Source: Ornithodoros turicata
Taxonomy: Eukaryota; Arthropoda; Arachnida; Ixodida; Argasidae
Direction of reading: 5' to 3'
DNA length: 64,000 nt
Assembly: GCF_037126465.1 (NCBI RefSeq)
Contig: NC_088206.1
Span: 25,794,790 to 25,858,789 of the forward strand
This document shows positions 23,256 to 34,957 of this stretch, one piece after another; the stretch's first letter is position 1, and each line of letters opens with the position of its first letter. The notes beneath the pieces were generated by a model. That model searched no databases and was not told where the DNA came from. It was given only the letters and a program-made list of their open reading frames with translations. Made by a program: the position numbers and the translations under genes.

Positions 23256-24581
23256 TAATTTGTTTGCGTCTTGCTTCTTGGTATTTTTACTGTCATATTT
23301 GCGTCGCACATTCGTGCGTATAATCTACACGGCTGTACTATGATGATCTGTGCATTGGTGAAGCTCGCTCAGGTCTTGGGGCATCTATACTAAAAACAGT
23401 CACCATCAGACCTTTTCACTCCCTGGTCACAATATAACATGTTCACATAAATTCTCTGCTTCATAACGTCTGCTACAATTCGACTTAAAAATATGTTACT
23501 GCTGGAAAATGTATATTTTTTGCGGCTCCGACGTTTGCGCCTTTCACCGCTAAACACTCTCGAAAATAACGTAGCACGCATTTTGCTCTATTATAAACTT
23601 CTCAACGAATTATCATAAGCTCTAGGTCGCGTTCCAGGATTAAAATGTCGAGAATATGCCACATAAGATTAGTTTCGCGATGCAACTTTGCTCATAGAAA
23701 AGCATGGCAATGGCAGCGCAGTATCCTAGGAAGGCAGCGCCTCTTGCGGTGGGCGCCGGAAACGGATTGGACGGGCGGTGCTCTTTGATCTCGGCGCCGC
23801 TGAACAGTCATTCTCAAATATAGGAGGCTATGACGGGGGCCTCAATCCCGGAAAACTGCGGAAACGGACCGCCCTCTTGACGTCACACTTTTCTCCCGCG
23901 AGCGACCTGCGCTCCGCGGAAAAGTCCACTTGCGTGGGTTTCGTTGCTTTCAGAAGCCTACAATAAATCAAAAACTGCTGCGGGAAACTACTACAGGGAT
24001 TGTTACCGGAAACAGAAACGAGAAACGGTTTCTACCCGAATTCCATCGCAAACGAAAATAGAAAAAAAAATTCGTTACCAATGTCCTCCGTTTGTGCAAT
24101 GATGAGCAGACAACATGAAGCGGCATCAGCGAGCGGCGAGCAGTGTAGCGCTCCAACGTTGCTTTTCGCTGTTTAGTGGCCGCTCCGGGTGTCTCATACT
24201 CTCGATTTGAATGTGCTAAAAGAAGGGCGCCTATACTTAAAGGCACCATCGCATCCGGAAAGGTGTGTATGGGACCGATACGGTAATGTTCGGTATGCTG
24301 ACATGACCATGTTCTGTGGAACATGGCGAGCAAGCGCCGGCATCATCCGTTGGTCAGCGCCCTCACAGAGAATGCGGCACGAATACGAACTTCGCCCGTC
24401 ACCGGCGCGCGGGGGCATTCGGCATCAGGCCGCATGAAGCGAAGCGCGGAGAGCGATCGAGGGGCCATGATCCGACATCGATCATCCTATCGGTTTCCTT
24501 GGAGAGTGGGGAGTTTCATCGCAACAGGCGATACTCTACCCCAGTGCTTGGTGGAATGGGGGAATAAAATAACGAGCCCCT
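23256..24581. other. No gene recognised; includes the non-LTR 3' UTR near 24540
   Basis: Mixed sequence with short ORFs only. The last 100 bases or so (GGGGGAATAAAATAACGAGC on +) are probably the 3' UTR of the - strand non-LTR element that follows. No terminal repeats of the P-like element were identified. Confidence 0.4.
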
Positions 24582-26465
24582 TTACAATAACGATCGAAGT
24601 CCGATGGTGTCCAGAAATGTCAGAAGAGCTTTGAGCGCAGAGCGTTGCTGGGCTGGATTGGGCCAGGGACCAAGCAATTTCGGTAGGGAGAAAGGGCGAG
24701 AGTCGAGCTGACGAAGAGACTCGGAGAGTGTGATTCGGGAAGGTTCGTAGTGAGGGCAATGAAGAAGAATGTGCTCCAGATCCTCAAGAGCACCACAGTG
24801 GCAACAGGTGGGAGAATCAATTTGTCTCAAGCGGTAACGCCACTGAGCTGTAAAGGCCACATCGAGGCGCATGCGGTGGATTAATGCAGCATCCTGACGA
24901 CATGTGTTTCGTGGCATGCGGAAAGCGAGCATGGGATCAACTCTGTTCAACATAGAGGGGGGAAGAATGTCGGTTGTCCGTTGGCGGGAAGCCAGGGGTG
25001 TCACTAGACGTCGCAGAATTGAACGGCGGTCTCCTCTGAGCAGAACAATACGGGTCCGGTTCCGAGACGAGAGTGCTGCTTCTGCGGCGCTGTCGGCCTG
25101 CACGTTCCCCACGACACCACAATGGGCTGGAACCCACTGGAGAACTAGCCTGTGGCCTGCGGCGTAGATAGTGTGGTAAGCCATTAACACGTCGGTGACT
25201 AGGGGTGCGGATGGGCCTCGTATGCCGGAAGTTTCAATTGCTTGAAGTGCAGATTTGGAGTCTGTAAAGACTGCCCATTCCCGGGGTGGAAAATCAGCGA
25301 TGTGTTGTAGAAAGAAAAGGATGGCATAGAGTTCCGCAGCTGTAGAGGAGGTTGGATGTGAAAGGCGTCTTCCGTGCACGACGCCTTCGGATGGAATGAC
25401 GAAGGCTGAGGCGGACTTGTTGTTTCGGGATGCGCCATCAGTATATGCTGCCGTAAACGTAGAAAACTTCTCGTCTACCAGAGCATGAAAGTGGGCTCGG
25501 AGGACTTGAGGGGGGACCTGATCTCTTCTTTGCAGAAGGTTTGGGAGGCGTACAAACGTGGGCGGTACCGGGAGAGACCAGGGGGCTTCCGGCGGTATAG
25601 TGTCCTTAGTTATGAAGCCAGTGAGAGTCTGGCGTGTCCTCTGCGCTACTCGATAGAAGTCGCTTCCAGGGCGGTATCGAATTTTCCTGAGTAGCGGGTG
25701 GCGGGGAATGTGAGCACGCAAACGGAGGTAGTGCCGAGCCGTTTCCCGTTCACGGAGAACTTCAAGCGGGAGCTCACCAGCTTCAGCCAGTACTTGTCGT
25801 GTTTCAGCCATTCTTGGAACTCCGAGGCATCGACGAAGGCTTCGAGCAAACAGGGACCGAAGCGTATTTAATGAAGTTGTTGATATCCTGTGCAGAATAG
25901 GAAGGCTGTAAAGCACAGTTGCCCTCACCAATGCCGCGTGAACCGCGAGCAGGGAACGCTGATCACAGCCCCATCCTGGGCCAGAAAGATGTTGGATTGC
26001 GGGGAGCCATCGCTGCACTTTAGTTTCAAGGTGTTTAATGTGCCGAGCCCAGCGCAAGTCCGAGTCGATTACCACGCCAAGGAAGCGGTGAAAGCGTACT
26101 GGTTCTAGCTTCTTTGAGCCAAGCCAAAGTGGGAAATTGGCCATAGCTTTACGCGTGAAAGGGAGCTCGACACACTTTTCGGATGAAAGGTCCATCCCGA
26201 GGTGCGTCAGGTACGTATGGATATTGTTTAAAGCGAGCTGCAGGCGGCGCTGGAGAGCCGGGCGTGATTTTCCTACTGTCCAAAGGGCGACGTCATCTGC
26301 ATACACGGAGAACGACACTTTGCGAGGAATTACTGATTGTAGGCCGGCCATCACCACGTTAAACAGTGTCGGGCTGAGAATGCTTCCTTGGGGGACTCCT
26401 TGGGGAACAGGATGCTGAGGGCTTTGGCCTTGGGACGTACGGACAGCGACAGTTCGGTCGCTTCC
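24582..26465 (-). CDS. 5'-truncated non-LTR ORF2 (RT C-terminal half and RNase H)
   Basis: An open - strand frame of over 600 codons with no internal stop. The truncated 5' end is near 26465. In order: VPQGVPQGSILSPTLFN (RT motif B), FSVYADDVALWT (catalytic YADD), a thumb region with RFHRFLGVVIDS, then RNase H (YTDGASRN, TAAELYAI, FTDSKSALQAI, WVPAHCGVVGNVQADSAA). It closes with the zinc-knuckle-like CCHCGALEDLEHILLHCPHY. This belongs to the I/Jockey-type group, a family distinct from the 14-18 kb element. An open frame with all RT-palm and RNase H residues in place suggests recent insertion, but endonuclease and ORF1 are missing, so it cannot move by itself. A decayed relative abuts the foldback arm at 44505. 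Confidence 0.88.
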   Translation of the reverse strand, partial: GSDRTVAVRTSQGQSPQHPVPQGVPQGSILSPTLFNVVMAGLQSVIPRKVSFSVYADDVALWTVGKSRPALQRRLQLALNNIHTYLTHLGMDLSSEKCVELPFTRKAMANFPLWLGSKKLEPVRFHRFLGVVIDSDLRWARHIKHLETKVQRWLPAIQHLSGPGWGCDQRSLLAVHAALVRATVLYSLPILHRISTTSLNTLRSLFARSLRRCLGVPRMAETRQVLAEAGELPLEVLRERETARHYLRLRAHIPRHPLLRKIRYRPGSDFYRVAQRTRQTLTGFITKDTIPPEAPWSLPVPPTFVRLPNLLQRRDQVPPQVLRAHFHALVDEKFSTFTAAYTDGASRNNKSASAFVIPSEGVVHGRRLSHPTSSTAAELYAILFFLQHIADFPPREWAVFTDSKSALQAIETSGIRGPSAPLVTDVLMAYHTIYAAGHRLVLQWVPAHCGVVGNVQADSAAEAALSSRNRTRIVLLRGDRRSILRRLVTPLASRQRTTDILPPSMLNRVDPMLAFRMPRNTCRQDAALIHRMRLDVAFTAQWRYRLRQIDSPTCCHCGALEDLEHILLHCPHYEPSRITLSESLRQLDSRPFSLPKLLGPWPNPAQQRSALKALLTFLDTIGLRSLL

Positions 26466-26773
26466 TAAAGTAGATACTATTTCGTTTCTGTTTGCGTTTC
26501 TCAGCTTTTTTTTCTGTTTCGGGTTCGTTTGTGTTTAAAAATAACGGTGTTTTAATGTAGGCAACGCGGTATTCACACATTGCTTCCCGTGCCATACTTA
26601 AAATACGAATAGACGAAGGAAAATGGTGGCCTTCCTTGAGCATTCAATCCAGTGTTAGACGCTGGATCTAACACGACAAAACAGGCGCGCCTCGATAGAC
26701 ACCTATTGGATTGGACTGTCTAGTGCGGAGTGCACCTTGACAGCCAGATGTAAACTGCTCGCTAGCTTCACCT
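26466..26773. other. Short spacer, no gene seen
   Basis: About 300 bases between the truncated 5' end of the non-LTR ORF2 and the SINE, with no recognisable feature. Confidence 0.5.
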
Positions 26774-27020
26774 GCTCGCGTGGCTCAGTTGTTAGCGTGC
26801 TGGCCATGTCACGTCGAGACTGGGAGTTACCCGGGTTCGAATCCTGGTACCGGCTGTGCTGACTAGGGGTTTTGGCTGGGTTTTTCTCAGACGCTTTGAG
26901 ACATATGTCGGCACAGTTCCCTAAGAAGTCGGCCCAGGACGCACATTCCCCAGGGCGTCAGTTGTGACATTGCCCACATCTGTGAGGCCGACAACGGCGA
27001 GCCCTTTCATCATCACCACA
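26774..27020 (+). mobile_element. tRNA-derived SINE, second copy
   Basis: The head has an A-box-like TGGCTCAGTTGTTAGCG and a B-box GGGTTCGAATCC. The body words ATGTCGGCACAGTTCCCT and GTCGGCCCAGGACGCAC are shared with the SINE at 21574-21850. The 3' end is less clear; the copy fades near 27020. It is not a functional tRNA gene: no intact anticodon arm or acceptor-stem pairing is apparent. Confidence 0.85.
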
Positions 27021-27039
27021 CCACTTCAACCTCCTCTCC

Positions 27040-28038
27040 CTCTAAGACTGGGTCCGGAAGTCCCCAAGAAAAGCAGAACAAAAAGGGTGCCCAGCCGAAT
27101 GGGGGCAACGATGTCCTTGCTGGTGCTATAGCAAGACATACTCTATGATGGATAGTATTAAAGTCATTCAGTGGAATTGTTACTCCGTTTTTGCATCCCT
27201 TCCTGATCTCACTGATAGTTTCTTCTCATTCTCCCGATGTGATTCTCCTCCAGGAAACGTGGCTAACCCCTGACCGTTCTTTTTCTTTTCGTGGTTTTCA
27301 TTCTTACCGTTTAGACAGGTCAGCTGGTAAGGGTGGTGGTCTGTTGACTCTTGTTTCTACATTGTTGACTGTTGACTCTTCTTGGTGAATTCTTCTTCTG
27401 TTTTCTTCACACATACGGCGCCGGACTGCGAAGTCCTCGGGGTCCATTTGTCCTTGCCGAATGACGCCCTTTCGTTTATTAACGCTTACTATCCTCGGGG
27501 GTTCTTATCAGATTGCTCGATTGACTGTACCGTCACGAGGTCGTGACTTGTGGAACTGGGTTTGTAAGCGGAATTTGTACGTGGCTAATGATGGCTCTTC
27601 TACTTTCCTTCGTGCTCTGGCGAGATCTGCCATTGATCTTTCTTTGTGTTCTTCTCAGTCCAAGATGTCTTCATGGAAGACCATTGATTCCTCTACCAAT
27701 AGCGACCACCTTCCCATATACTTTGTGATTCCTTGCTCTGCCTCGCGTAACACCTCACCCCCTTTCGGATCCTCAATAACCGCCGACTGCAGGGTCAGAA
27801 GCTGGAAGCTCTCTTGGCCCAATGTGATGACCCTTCTTCGGTAGACAGGGCATCTTTCACACTGTCCTCCGTCGCCCAGTCCCTCCAGCAGTCCTCCTTC
27901 TGCGTTACGAAACGCACTACATCGCCTTGTGCGCCTTGGTGGAACGACGACTGTGCAAGAGCGTATAGGCGCAGCAAGGCTGCATGGAAACAAGTACTTG
28001 CCAATACCTGTTATGTGAACTGGATGTTACGTAAATGA
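27040..28038 (+). pseudogene. Non-LTR endonuclease fragment (ORF1 end plus ORF2 start)
   Basis: Around 27145 a frame starts MDSIKVIQWNCYSVFASLP, the QWN-type beginning of an apurinic-like endonuclease. Further frames give VILLQETWLTP, YRLDRSAGKGGGLLTL, AIDLSLCSS and TNSDHLPIYF, the expected succession to the SDH catalytic motif. After that comes a linker with CAPWWNDDCARAYRRSKAAWK, typical of the segment before RT. At least three frame changes occur and there is no RT; the copy stops near 28038 against the BEL/Pao fragment. Just upstream, 27040-27140 may be the C-terminal end of ORF1. It is a different lineage from the 14-kb element. Confidence 0.72.
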
Positions 28039-28080
28039 GCCAGACGGACCGAAGCTCCTGGTGACCAACTCCAACCAGCT

Positions 28081-28985
28081 TTAATCAACAACTGAACAGC
28101 CCAAAAACCCGAGCCAGGAGCTCGGTCCCAGCTTTCGATCCCATGCACCTAGTGGCCCATCGTCCTCCAATAAGTTACGCAACATCATCCCGCGCCGGAA
28201 CCTGGGGTACGTCAACTTCGAGGCGACAAAGCCTTTGTACGAGTCGGACGACCGATGACCCGTTGGCCAGGCGCAGCGAGCACGCCGGTATGACGCCGTC
28301 TCGCCCTCGTATGACGCTTGACACGCGAGCCAACTTCCAGAAAGAGGGACGGACGTTGTCTTCCCGGACCTCCGCGATGGTGTCTTGCAGGCCGGCGTGT
28401 AGCAAGCGTTGGTGGGCGTCCAGTATGACGAGCTCCGTGAATCGATGCTTCGCGGGGAGGAGGGTGGGGTGCTTGAGCTGGTACAAATCCTGAAGTTGGT
28501 GAAGACGACCGCCGACACGCAGTATGCCGGAGGAGTCGAGAAATGGCTGAAAAACCCGTATCGACGAAGATACAAGAAGAGACGACGAAGAGAAGACAAA
28601 CTGGGTCTGCAGGGTTGTCTCTGCCTTTGCAGTGTCGCCATTGTTCAGGTAGAGAAAATGATGAGATTTTCGCAACCATCGACTTAACAAAGGAGGGGCG
28701 AGTGGTTGCGTCGCACTGAATCCATTGGAGCGCGACGTTCGAGTCCGTCCAGAAGTGAGTGGGAGCAACTTTTATGGCTTCTACAGTCGAGACGTGGCGG
28801 TAAAGACGTGTGGACAGCAGGCATGCGAGGTGTTCGAGACCCGGTAACGAGACTTCTTTCAATGGAGCTGGACGGGCTCTCGCTAAAAGCAACTGCGTAG
28901 AAGTGGTTCCGTTAGATGGGCGACTGCGAACGTACACCGTGGTGCCGTAGGCCTTGGGACTAGCGTCGGCGAAGCAATACGGCAA
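28081..28985 (-). pseudogene. BEL/Pao retrotransposon pol fragment (RNase H to integrase zinc region)
   Basis: The - strand reads YCFADASPKAYGTTVYVR, then LLLARARPAPLKEVSLPGLE and THFWTDSNVALQWI, characteristic of the BEL/Pao RNase H domain (CFxDAS, KxxLPRLELxA, WTDSxxxLxWI). Other frames follow with DSSGILRVGGRL, YQLKHPTLLPAKH and LVILDAHQRLLHAG, which precede the integrase HHCC region in the same family. At least two frameshifts break it. No LTRs were found next to it. A BEL-like leader lies apart at 49927, and the two need not come from one element. Confidence 0.78.
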
Positions 28986-29016
28986 TTATTTCAACGGCGA
29001 AGCCGTTGAAATAATT
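28984..29016. other. Perfect 15-bp hairpin
   Basis: AATTATTTCAACGGC, loop GAA, then GCCGTTGAAATAATT, perfectly complementary. It sits at the upstream edge of the BEL/Pao fragment. It could be a transposon end scar or a small foldback. It is not a bacterial terminator in this context. Confidence 0.75.
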
Positions 29017-29236
29017 TGTGAACGCGTGCACCAATCGACGAACTTTCTTTTTTACAAGTATCGGTCCGATACCACCTACACGTACAAGCTGCGCACCGTG
29101 TGAATGAGTGGGAGGCGCTCATTATTTAAATAAAAATTCAAGTGAGTTTCGTAAAAAAAACAACTTAAGCAGGGCGCTGTCGATATTAAAATTGGTACTA
29201 CCCCTTTTGGGACCTTCAGTGGAAGTAGTATATTAT

Positions 29237-29406
29237 CAGCTCAACTGGCCCACAACTCACACAGTGGCCTGGACGCTATTAATGAGCAATTACAGAAATT
29301 TGGGACCCCCCACAGTAATTAGGATAATTCAGGGAGTCATTACACTAATCGGGGAGCATATAAGACGTGTCCAGACCACTGTGTGAGTTGTGGGCCAGTT
29401 GAGCTG
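29237..29406. mobile_element. 170-bp palindromic element with 38-bp inverted ends
   Basis: The 38-base end starting CAGCTCAACTGGCCCACAA (29237-29274) is repeated inverted at 29369-29406 with one mismatch. The interior is AT-leaning and non-coding. No convincing target duplication flanks it, so the superfamily is undecided. It directly precedes the region related to the foldback arms and might be part of that structure's outer end. Confidence 0.75.
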
Positions 29407-29409
29407 CTA

Positions 29410-30465
29410 AAAAAATAAAAAATAGGTAGAAAATAAAATAGATAGAAATAGAATGGAGAGAAACAATTTATTCGAAAATCAACGATGTCGCGGGGAAGAA
29501 ACCGCACCGGGGTGACCAGCGGCAGCGATGTTGGTAGTTGGCACCCAGCAGTTGCAGAGATCGACGACAGGTGGCCACTTAGTTGCAAGGCATCACACCA
29601 GATGACGCCACCATCATAGCTCAACGTGAGAAAGACAGAACAAGACACTAGCGGCAGGTAGAAAATTGCAGCACTGCTAAACAAGTCTAGACATGCGAGA
29701 GAACAGAACACACAGAAAACAGTACACATCGGGGAAAAGGCAATCGACTAGGCCTAACCACAGCACCTCAACACTATACACCTAACACAAGGCGGGAACC
29801 GCTAAACAACAGGCTTGCTCTCCGCTAAACAAGTCTAAACATGCAAGAAAAGTCTTAACACGAGCACAGTCAAACATCGACAAATCACTCGTTGGTCACC
29901 GTTAAACACGGCAAACATGCGAGAAAAGGAACGCGGCAAATCACTCACCTTTTCCCCGCGGCGACTGCTCATCAGCCAGGCAGAAACTTAGCGAGCGCGG
30001 AGCACCCGGGCGTACGTCTGCTCTCCGCGACAGCAAGCCAGAAACTGAGCGAGCGCGGGGAGCACACGTCTGCTCTCCGCGACAGCCAGCGAGAAACTGA
30101 CTGGGACGCCGCTCCGCGGCAGCTATGCATGCGCGCTCCTAGCGCCCTCTGGGGCGACCACCTGCGAGAGGCTAAGAGGGAAGAGCATTCCTGCGCCCCC
30201 TGCTGGCCGTTCTCATTGGTCGTGACGTCATCCTATTGTCTCAGGGCTACCCTGCTTTTCTTTTTTTCACACAGTCGACACAACTGGACAAGGTCAATCT
30301 GCAATGAAGCCATGTCATGACGTCATCATGCACCTGCGTGGCTCAAGGACGCGTGCGCTCTAGACAGGGGACCTATTATTTATTGAATCACTATCCCAAG
30401 GTTATTTCCTTTATTCTTCTATAACGATTGAATAGGAAACTATTGCAGAAGAGCACCATGCATGA
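29410..30465. repeat. Outward extension of the left foldback arm (not mirrored on the right)
   Basis: It contains words repeated inside the arm, such as CACTGCTAAACAAGTCTAGACATG near 29673 (compare about 33030 and 33210) and TCTAGACAGGGGACC at 30359 (compare 31345). It therefore belongs to the same repeat family as the arm, whose subunits recur at about 0.95-1 kb. No protein-coding potential was recognised. Confidence 0.6.
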
Positions 30466-32075
30466 AAGCTGATCGTAGGAATTCCAAAGTCTTACTAAAT
30501 GAGACTTGCAAAAGAACAAAATATCCTAACACGTAACTCCATCAACGGCTAATAAGAGGACTAGGCACTCAACAAATCAACACAGAGTACGGGTAACAAG
30601 GGGCACAGAACGATGCGTCTACTCTATCTGACAGCCAGGCACGGAACTGAGTCATAATGCTTTTTCTCCTCTATAAAGTCATGCATCTGTCCCTCTTGCA
30701 GTTGATTTCTGAACTAATTTAATCGCGAAATTATTAAGAATAGCACTATTCCCATTCAGGGCAGCACTATCGACATCGTCAAGACAAGAATGTTCCTTGT
30801 CAAAAAAGAAAAAAATACAAAGCGTTAACAAAGGAAAGCATGCATATCGGGGCATGTCAGGACACGTCAGGACAAATCGCACGACTGTTGGGCAACAGAG
30901 GAAAACAAACACTTGAACAGAGTGAAAAGACACTCACTATCATCGGACACGTACACTACATTCCCTCATTGTAAATCCGCTCGTCACAAAATCCACCTGC
31001 ATCGTCGAACACCATTCACCAGTGACGAACCCCACATCCACACCCCATCAGAGGCAGACAGAACCCCACCTAAGCTACGCTCTTCCACTGACGATCAACG
31101 CAATTGCTAGGATCATAATTGCCGTGTCTACACCCGCCAGTGTCCAAGAGAGAAGTGAATCCTTGCGCCCCCTGCAAGCCATTCTCATTGGTCGTGACGT
31201 CACCTTATACACACTGTAGGGGTATAGGGCTATAGGGCTACACTGTTTTTTTCCACTAATGCTCCTCTAGACAAGGTCAACCTGAAACAATAGTATCGCG
31301 GTATGACGTCATCATGCAGGTGCGTGGCTCAAGGACGCTTATGCTCTAGACAGGGGACCTGTTACTTATTGAATCACTATCCCAAGATTATTTGCTTTAT
31401 TCTACTATAATGATTGCACACGGAACTATTGCAGAAGAGCACCATACATGAGAGGAGATTGTAGGAATTAAGCATTTCATTCCCAAAGTCTTACTAAATT
31501 AGACTTTCAAAAGAACAAAATATCATAACACCTTCAATGCCTACATACAACGAGCTAATCGAGACATGTCCATCCCTTCCGAGAGCCTGGCAGCTAACTG
31601 AATAATGTCGCTTTGTTCCTCGACTGGATAAAGCCATGGACCTGTCCCCCTTGCGGTTACTCTCTGAACTAAATGAATCACAAAATTATTAAGAATAGCA
31701 CTACTCCCGCTCAAGGCAGCACTATTGTCAAGAATGTTCCTTGTCAAAAAGAAAAAAAAACTACATGTAGAAGGAAAACATGACAGAACAGGCCAGGGCA
31801 TGTCAGCGCATGTTTGTCAGACAACAAGGGGGAAAAAAGCTAAGAGAAACACTTGAACAAAGCAAAAAACCAACATCAAACTATATCTAAGCACACGCAC
31901 TCCTCTTATTCAAAAACAGTGCTCATCATAAATCCGTCCAGGACAATACATACCATTTTTCTATTGCTACACTTTTTTTCCAGTAACGGTCAATGCATTG
32001 CTACAGACTGCGTGACGTCATCACATCCTGCCTGAAGAAGACAGCGGCAAAGACAGACTCCTATTATTTATTGAA

Positions 32076-32357
32076 TCACAAGATTATTTCTTTTGTCCTA
32101 CTCTTAGTGATATTCATTCTTACATTAAAATTCAACAAAAAGGCACACCAGTAAACTACCACTGCTCTTTTAAAATAATAAGTGAGTCCACTCAACATCA
32201 TCACCAGGCTTATGTAATACACGACCCTTTCTATGCTCGTATACTCATTGTCTGAGGCTACACCTGCGAGCAAAAAGGCGCGAAAGCGAAAGGGCAAAGT
32301 TCCATTCGCGCTCGACGGCGGACTAGACAGAACGCCTTTACAGGAACATGATGGCAT
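32076..32357 (-). other. 93-codon ORF in the left arm, conserved in the right arm
   Basis: The frame starts MPSCSCKGVLSSPPSSANG and includes hydrophobic runs (RAFLLAGVAS, YISLVMMLSGLTYYF, VYWCAFLLNF). It recurs at 42639-42929 with very few changes. With arms this similar, an ORF kept in both copies is not evidence of selection. No family recognised; possibly a chance frame in a repeat. Confidence 0.25.
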
Positions 32358-33298
32358 TCATACCATATTAATGATTATTGCATTGCAGTTTAGAAAAACT
32401 ACTACAAAACTATAATTTTAGGAGCCTATTAAAATTCTACTTTCTATGGAAACTATAATTGCCCTGTTACTTGGATCGCTATTAATGAAGCGCTCCAATT
32501 TTTTCTCCTTCCCATTTCAGCCTTGTCATGCAGTGAAGCAGACTCACATCCAAAATAATTAATTTACACTGAAGGTGCCGTGCTTCAGGAATTCCTATCC
32601 TGCGCTCAGATGCAAGCACTTCTTCACGGATACCTTTAACAGCTGACTTCCTCAACATACCGAGCTCCTAACAACATCTAACAAACAATCAGAGAAACCC
32701 TCTTCTCAGCTGTATCATGCGACTTTCTTCTGCGTAAAATCGGTGATTTGAGGAAGAGAGCAGCGACAAATTGTGCGCACTTGTGCTTGACTTAAAAAAA
32801 CTGAAGCATATGCTAATAAACCAAGAAAAAGACACTCATGTCTGGTATCTGATAATGCCACATACACAGACGCATTGCCCTTGCGTAAAGAAAGCACAGG
32901 ACAGGGATACACAAATTTCTTTAGGTGAGCAGGGAAAAGGCTTAAGATCTCAGGTCACCACACATCGCCACGCGGCTAGCGCAACATGGCACCAACAAGA
33001 TACTAGCAGCGGGAAGAACTGCAACACTGCTAAACAAGCCCAGACATGCCATGATGACGTCACAAAGCACACGCATGCACGCACAGAGGACAACGCATTA
33101 AACACACAGAGCGCTCAGGAATAATCGTAGCGTTACCGCACATCGCTACGAAGCTCAACGTCTAACACAAGACGACAGCAACAAGATATTAGCGAAGGGT
33201 AAAAATTGCAACACTACTGAACAAGTCCAGACATGTGACATCGCATACAAAACACTGCTCATCGGGGGAAAGGCCTGAGCCTGCGGCGGATCTTCATA

Positions 33299-33892
33299 CA
33301 GGGTTAGTCTAGCAAACGTTACACGTTTTGATCGCATCGTAAAAATAGAAGACTGGGTTCATCCAACACCGAACTTTGCAGACTGGAAGCCATTTGTCTG
33401 AAGTTTTGTTGGAATTTTTTCTGAGTATTATGGTCCTGTAGAAGAAAATTTAAACATCAAGCAAAATCTCGCCCCATGCATTTTCAATGGCCTATCTCAC
33501 TCAAAAGCTGCCATTTTCTGCTCTGTGCGCTTCAGTTTCATTTCACCACACACAGGTGGCACTAGCATACAGAACAAGACGATTGGTGCATAACGTCAGA
33601 ATCGGCATGTGACATCGTCGTAGGCAGCGCTACCTGTGTAAAGTGATGTGAATGTGAAGCAGACACAAGAAAAAATGGCGGTATTTGTGTGAGATAGGCC
33701 ATTGAAAATGCATGCGGCAAGATTTTGCTTGATTTTCAATTTTCTTTCTACATGACCATATAGCGCTTACAAAAAATTCTAATGAAACTTCAAATAAATG
33801 GCTATCAGTCTGCCAAGTTTGGGACGGGCCAAACCTAGTCTTCTATTTTTACGGTGCAATCGAAATGTGTAACGTTTGCTAGAATAACCCTG
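33299..33892. mobile_element. TA-flanked MITE in the left arm only (594 bp)
   Basis: Long inverted ends start CAGGGTTAGTCTAGCAAACG at 33299, with the complement (GTTTGCTAGAATAACCCTG) ending at 33892. The inverted similarity continues far inward (AAAATAGAAGACT; the ATTTTCAATGGCC word and its complement). TA duplicates flank it (33297-33298 and 33893-33894). The right arm has the uninterrupted site at 41695, which confirms both the ends and the TA duplication. Tc1/mariner-type, non-coding. Confidence 0.92.
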
Positions 33893-33904
33893 TAGAGCAT
33901 ACAC

Positions 33905-34474
33905 AACTTAATTTTTCTATTTCGCGTAAACTAAACGCGGTCTGCTTGGAAAACGACGTAAAAATTTTCTTAGGGAGCAGAGAAATATAGAAATTTCTAC
34001 TCCGTGCTCAGATACCAGCATTTCTGCTCAAAAACCTGCAAAATTAAGCACTGCTTACTTCGTCAAGATATCGAACACCCATCAAAATCAATCAAACAAC
34101 CCCACTGATAGAACACTATTCAGCTTTTACGGAGGAGGCTTTCTTCTACATAAAAGTAAAGAAAATAAGAAAAAAGCAGCGAAAAATTACACGCACTTTT
34201 GCTCGCATAGCTATAAGAGAGGAAAAATAAATAAATAAAATAACGACGCACACGCTAATAAACTGTGACAAAGACACCCATTTCTGCTATCAGATAATTA
34301 TTGCATAATGCTAAATACTCATTTGCATTGTCCCTGCGTAAAGAAAGCACAGGACAGGGATACACAATTTATCTTAAGCGAGCAGGGAAAGTTACTTCTA
34401 CTCGAACAGCTTAATACCATAAAGTCTGAATTTTTGCAAAGAAAATAAAGCTTGAACAGCTCTACGGACGTGAC
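33905..34474. other. Left-arm interior, no gene seen
   Basis: AT-rich arm sequence mirrored at about 41110-41690 in the right arm. No ORF of note and no recognisable motif. Confidence 0.5.
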
Positions 34475-34508
34475 ACAAACAAACAAACAAACAAACAAAC
34501 AAACAAAC
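34475..34508 (+). repeat. (CAAA)n microsatellite
   Basis: About eight CAAA/ACAA units in the left arm. The right arm has only about four or five at the mirrored place, so the tract changed length after the arms formed. Confidence 0.9.
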
Positions 34509-34957
34509 ACTTCTATTAATTTCTATTGATAAAGGCGTAAACCACACTACAAGAACAAAGCACACTGCTTCAGGAAAGCGTATCAAACGCAACGCAACAG
34601 GACCAGCTCTCATAAATAGCCTGCCTTCAAAAAGACTTCACCAGGTTCGCGAGGCAATTCCATTAAAAACGCTCTCGGTCTGTCCTACAGATAGCCAATG
34701 CAAGCGCTGCTACCCTTATTTTTTAAACCACTATTCCACGCAATAGTACATAAATGTATCACTCGTGTCACATGAAAAGGCACACACAAAGAACTTACTT
34801 GTCAAGTGGGATCCCTGGTTCAGAAAAGCGCGCGCGCCCGCACACAGACACACCCTCACATTTTCACACTCAAACACACAGTCTATTCTCACAACCACAT
34901 AAATCCATATTATTCCTCAGGTCAATAATTATCTTACCATCGTCAAAAGATGGCTCA

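Noticed and set aside
26774..26860. A tRNA gene (A and B boxes present)
   Set aside because: The B box is followed by the SINE body shared with 21574-21850, and no complete cloverleaf pairing is evident. It is a tRNA-derived SINE head.
28984..29016. Rho-independent terminator
   Set aside because: The genome context is eukaryotic and no transcription unit ends there.
29892..30320. 142-codon + ORF left of the foldback arm
   Set aside because: No recognisable domain, and it lies in repeat-related sequence; likely chance.
32076..32357. Membrane protein gene conserved between the arms
   Set aside because: Conservation simply follows the near identity of the arms; there is no family match and no splice or polyA context.
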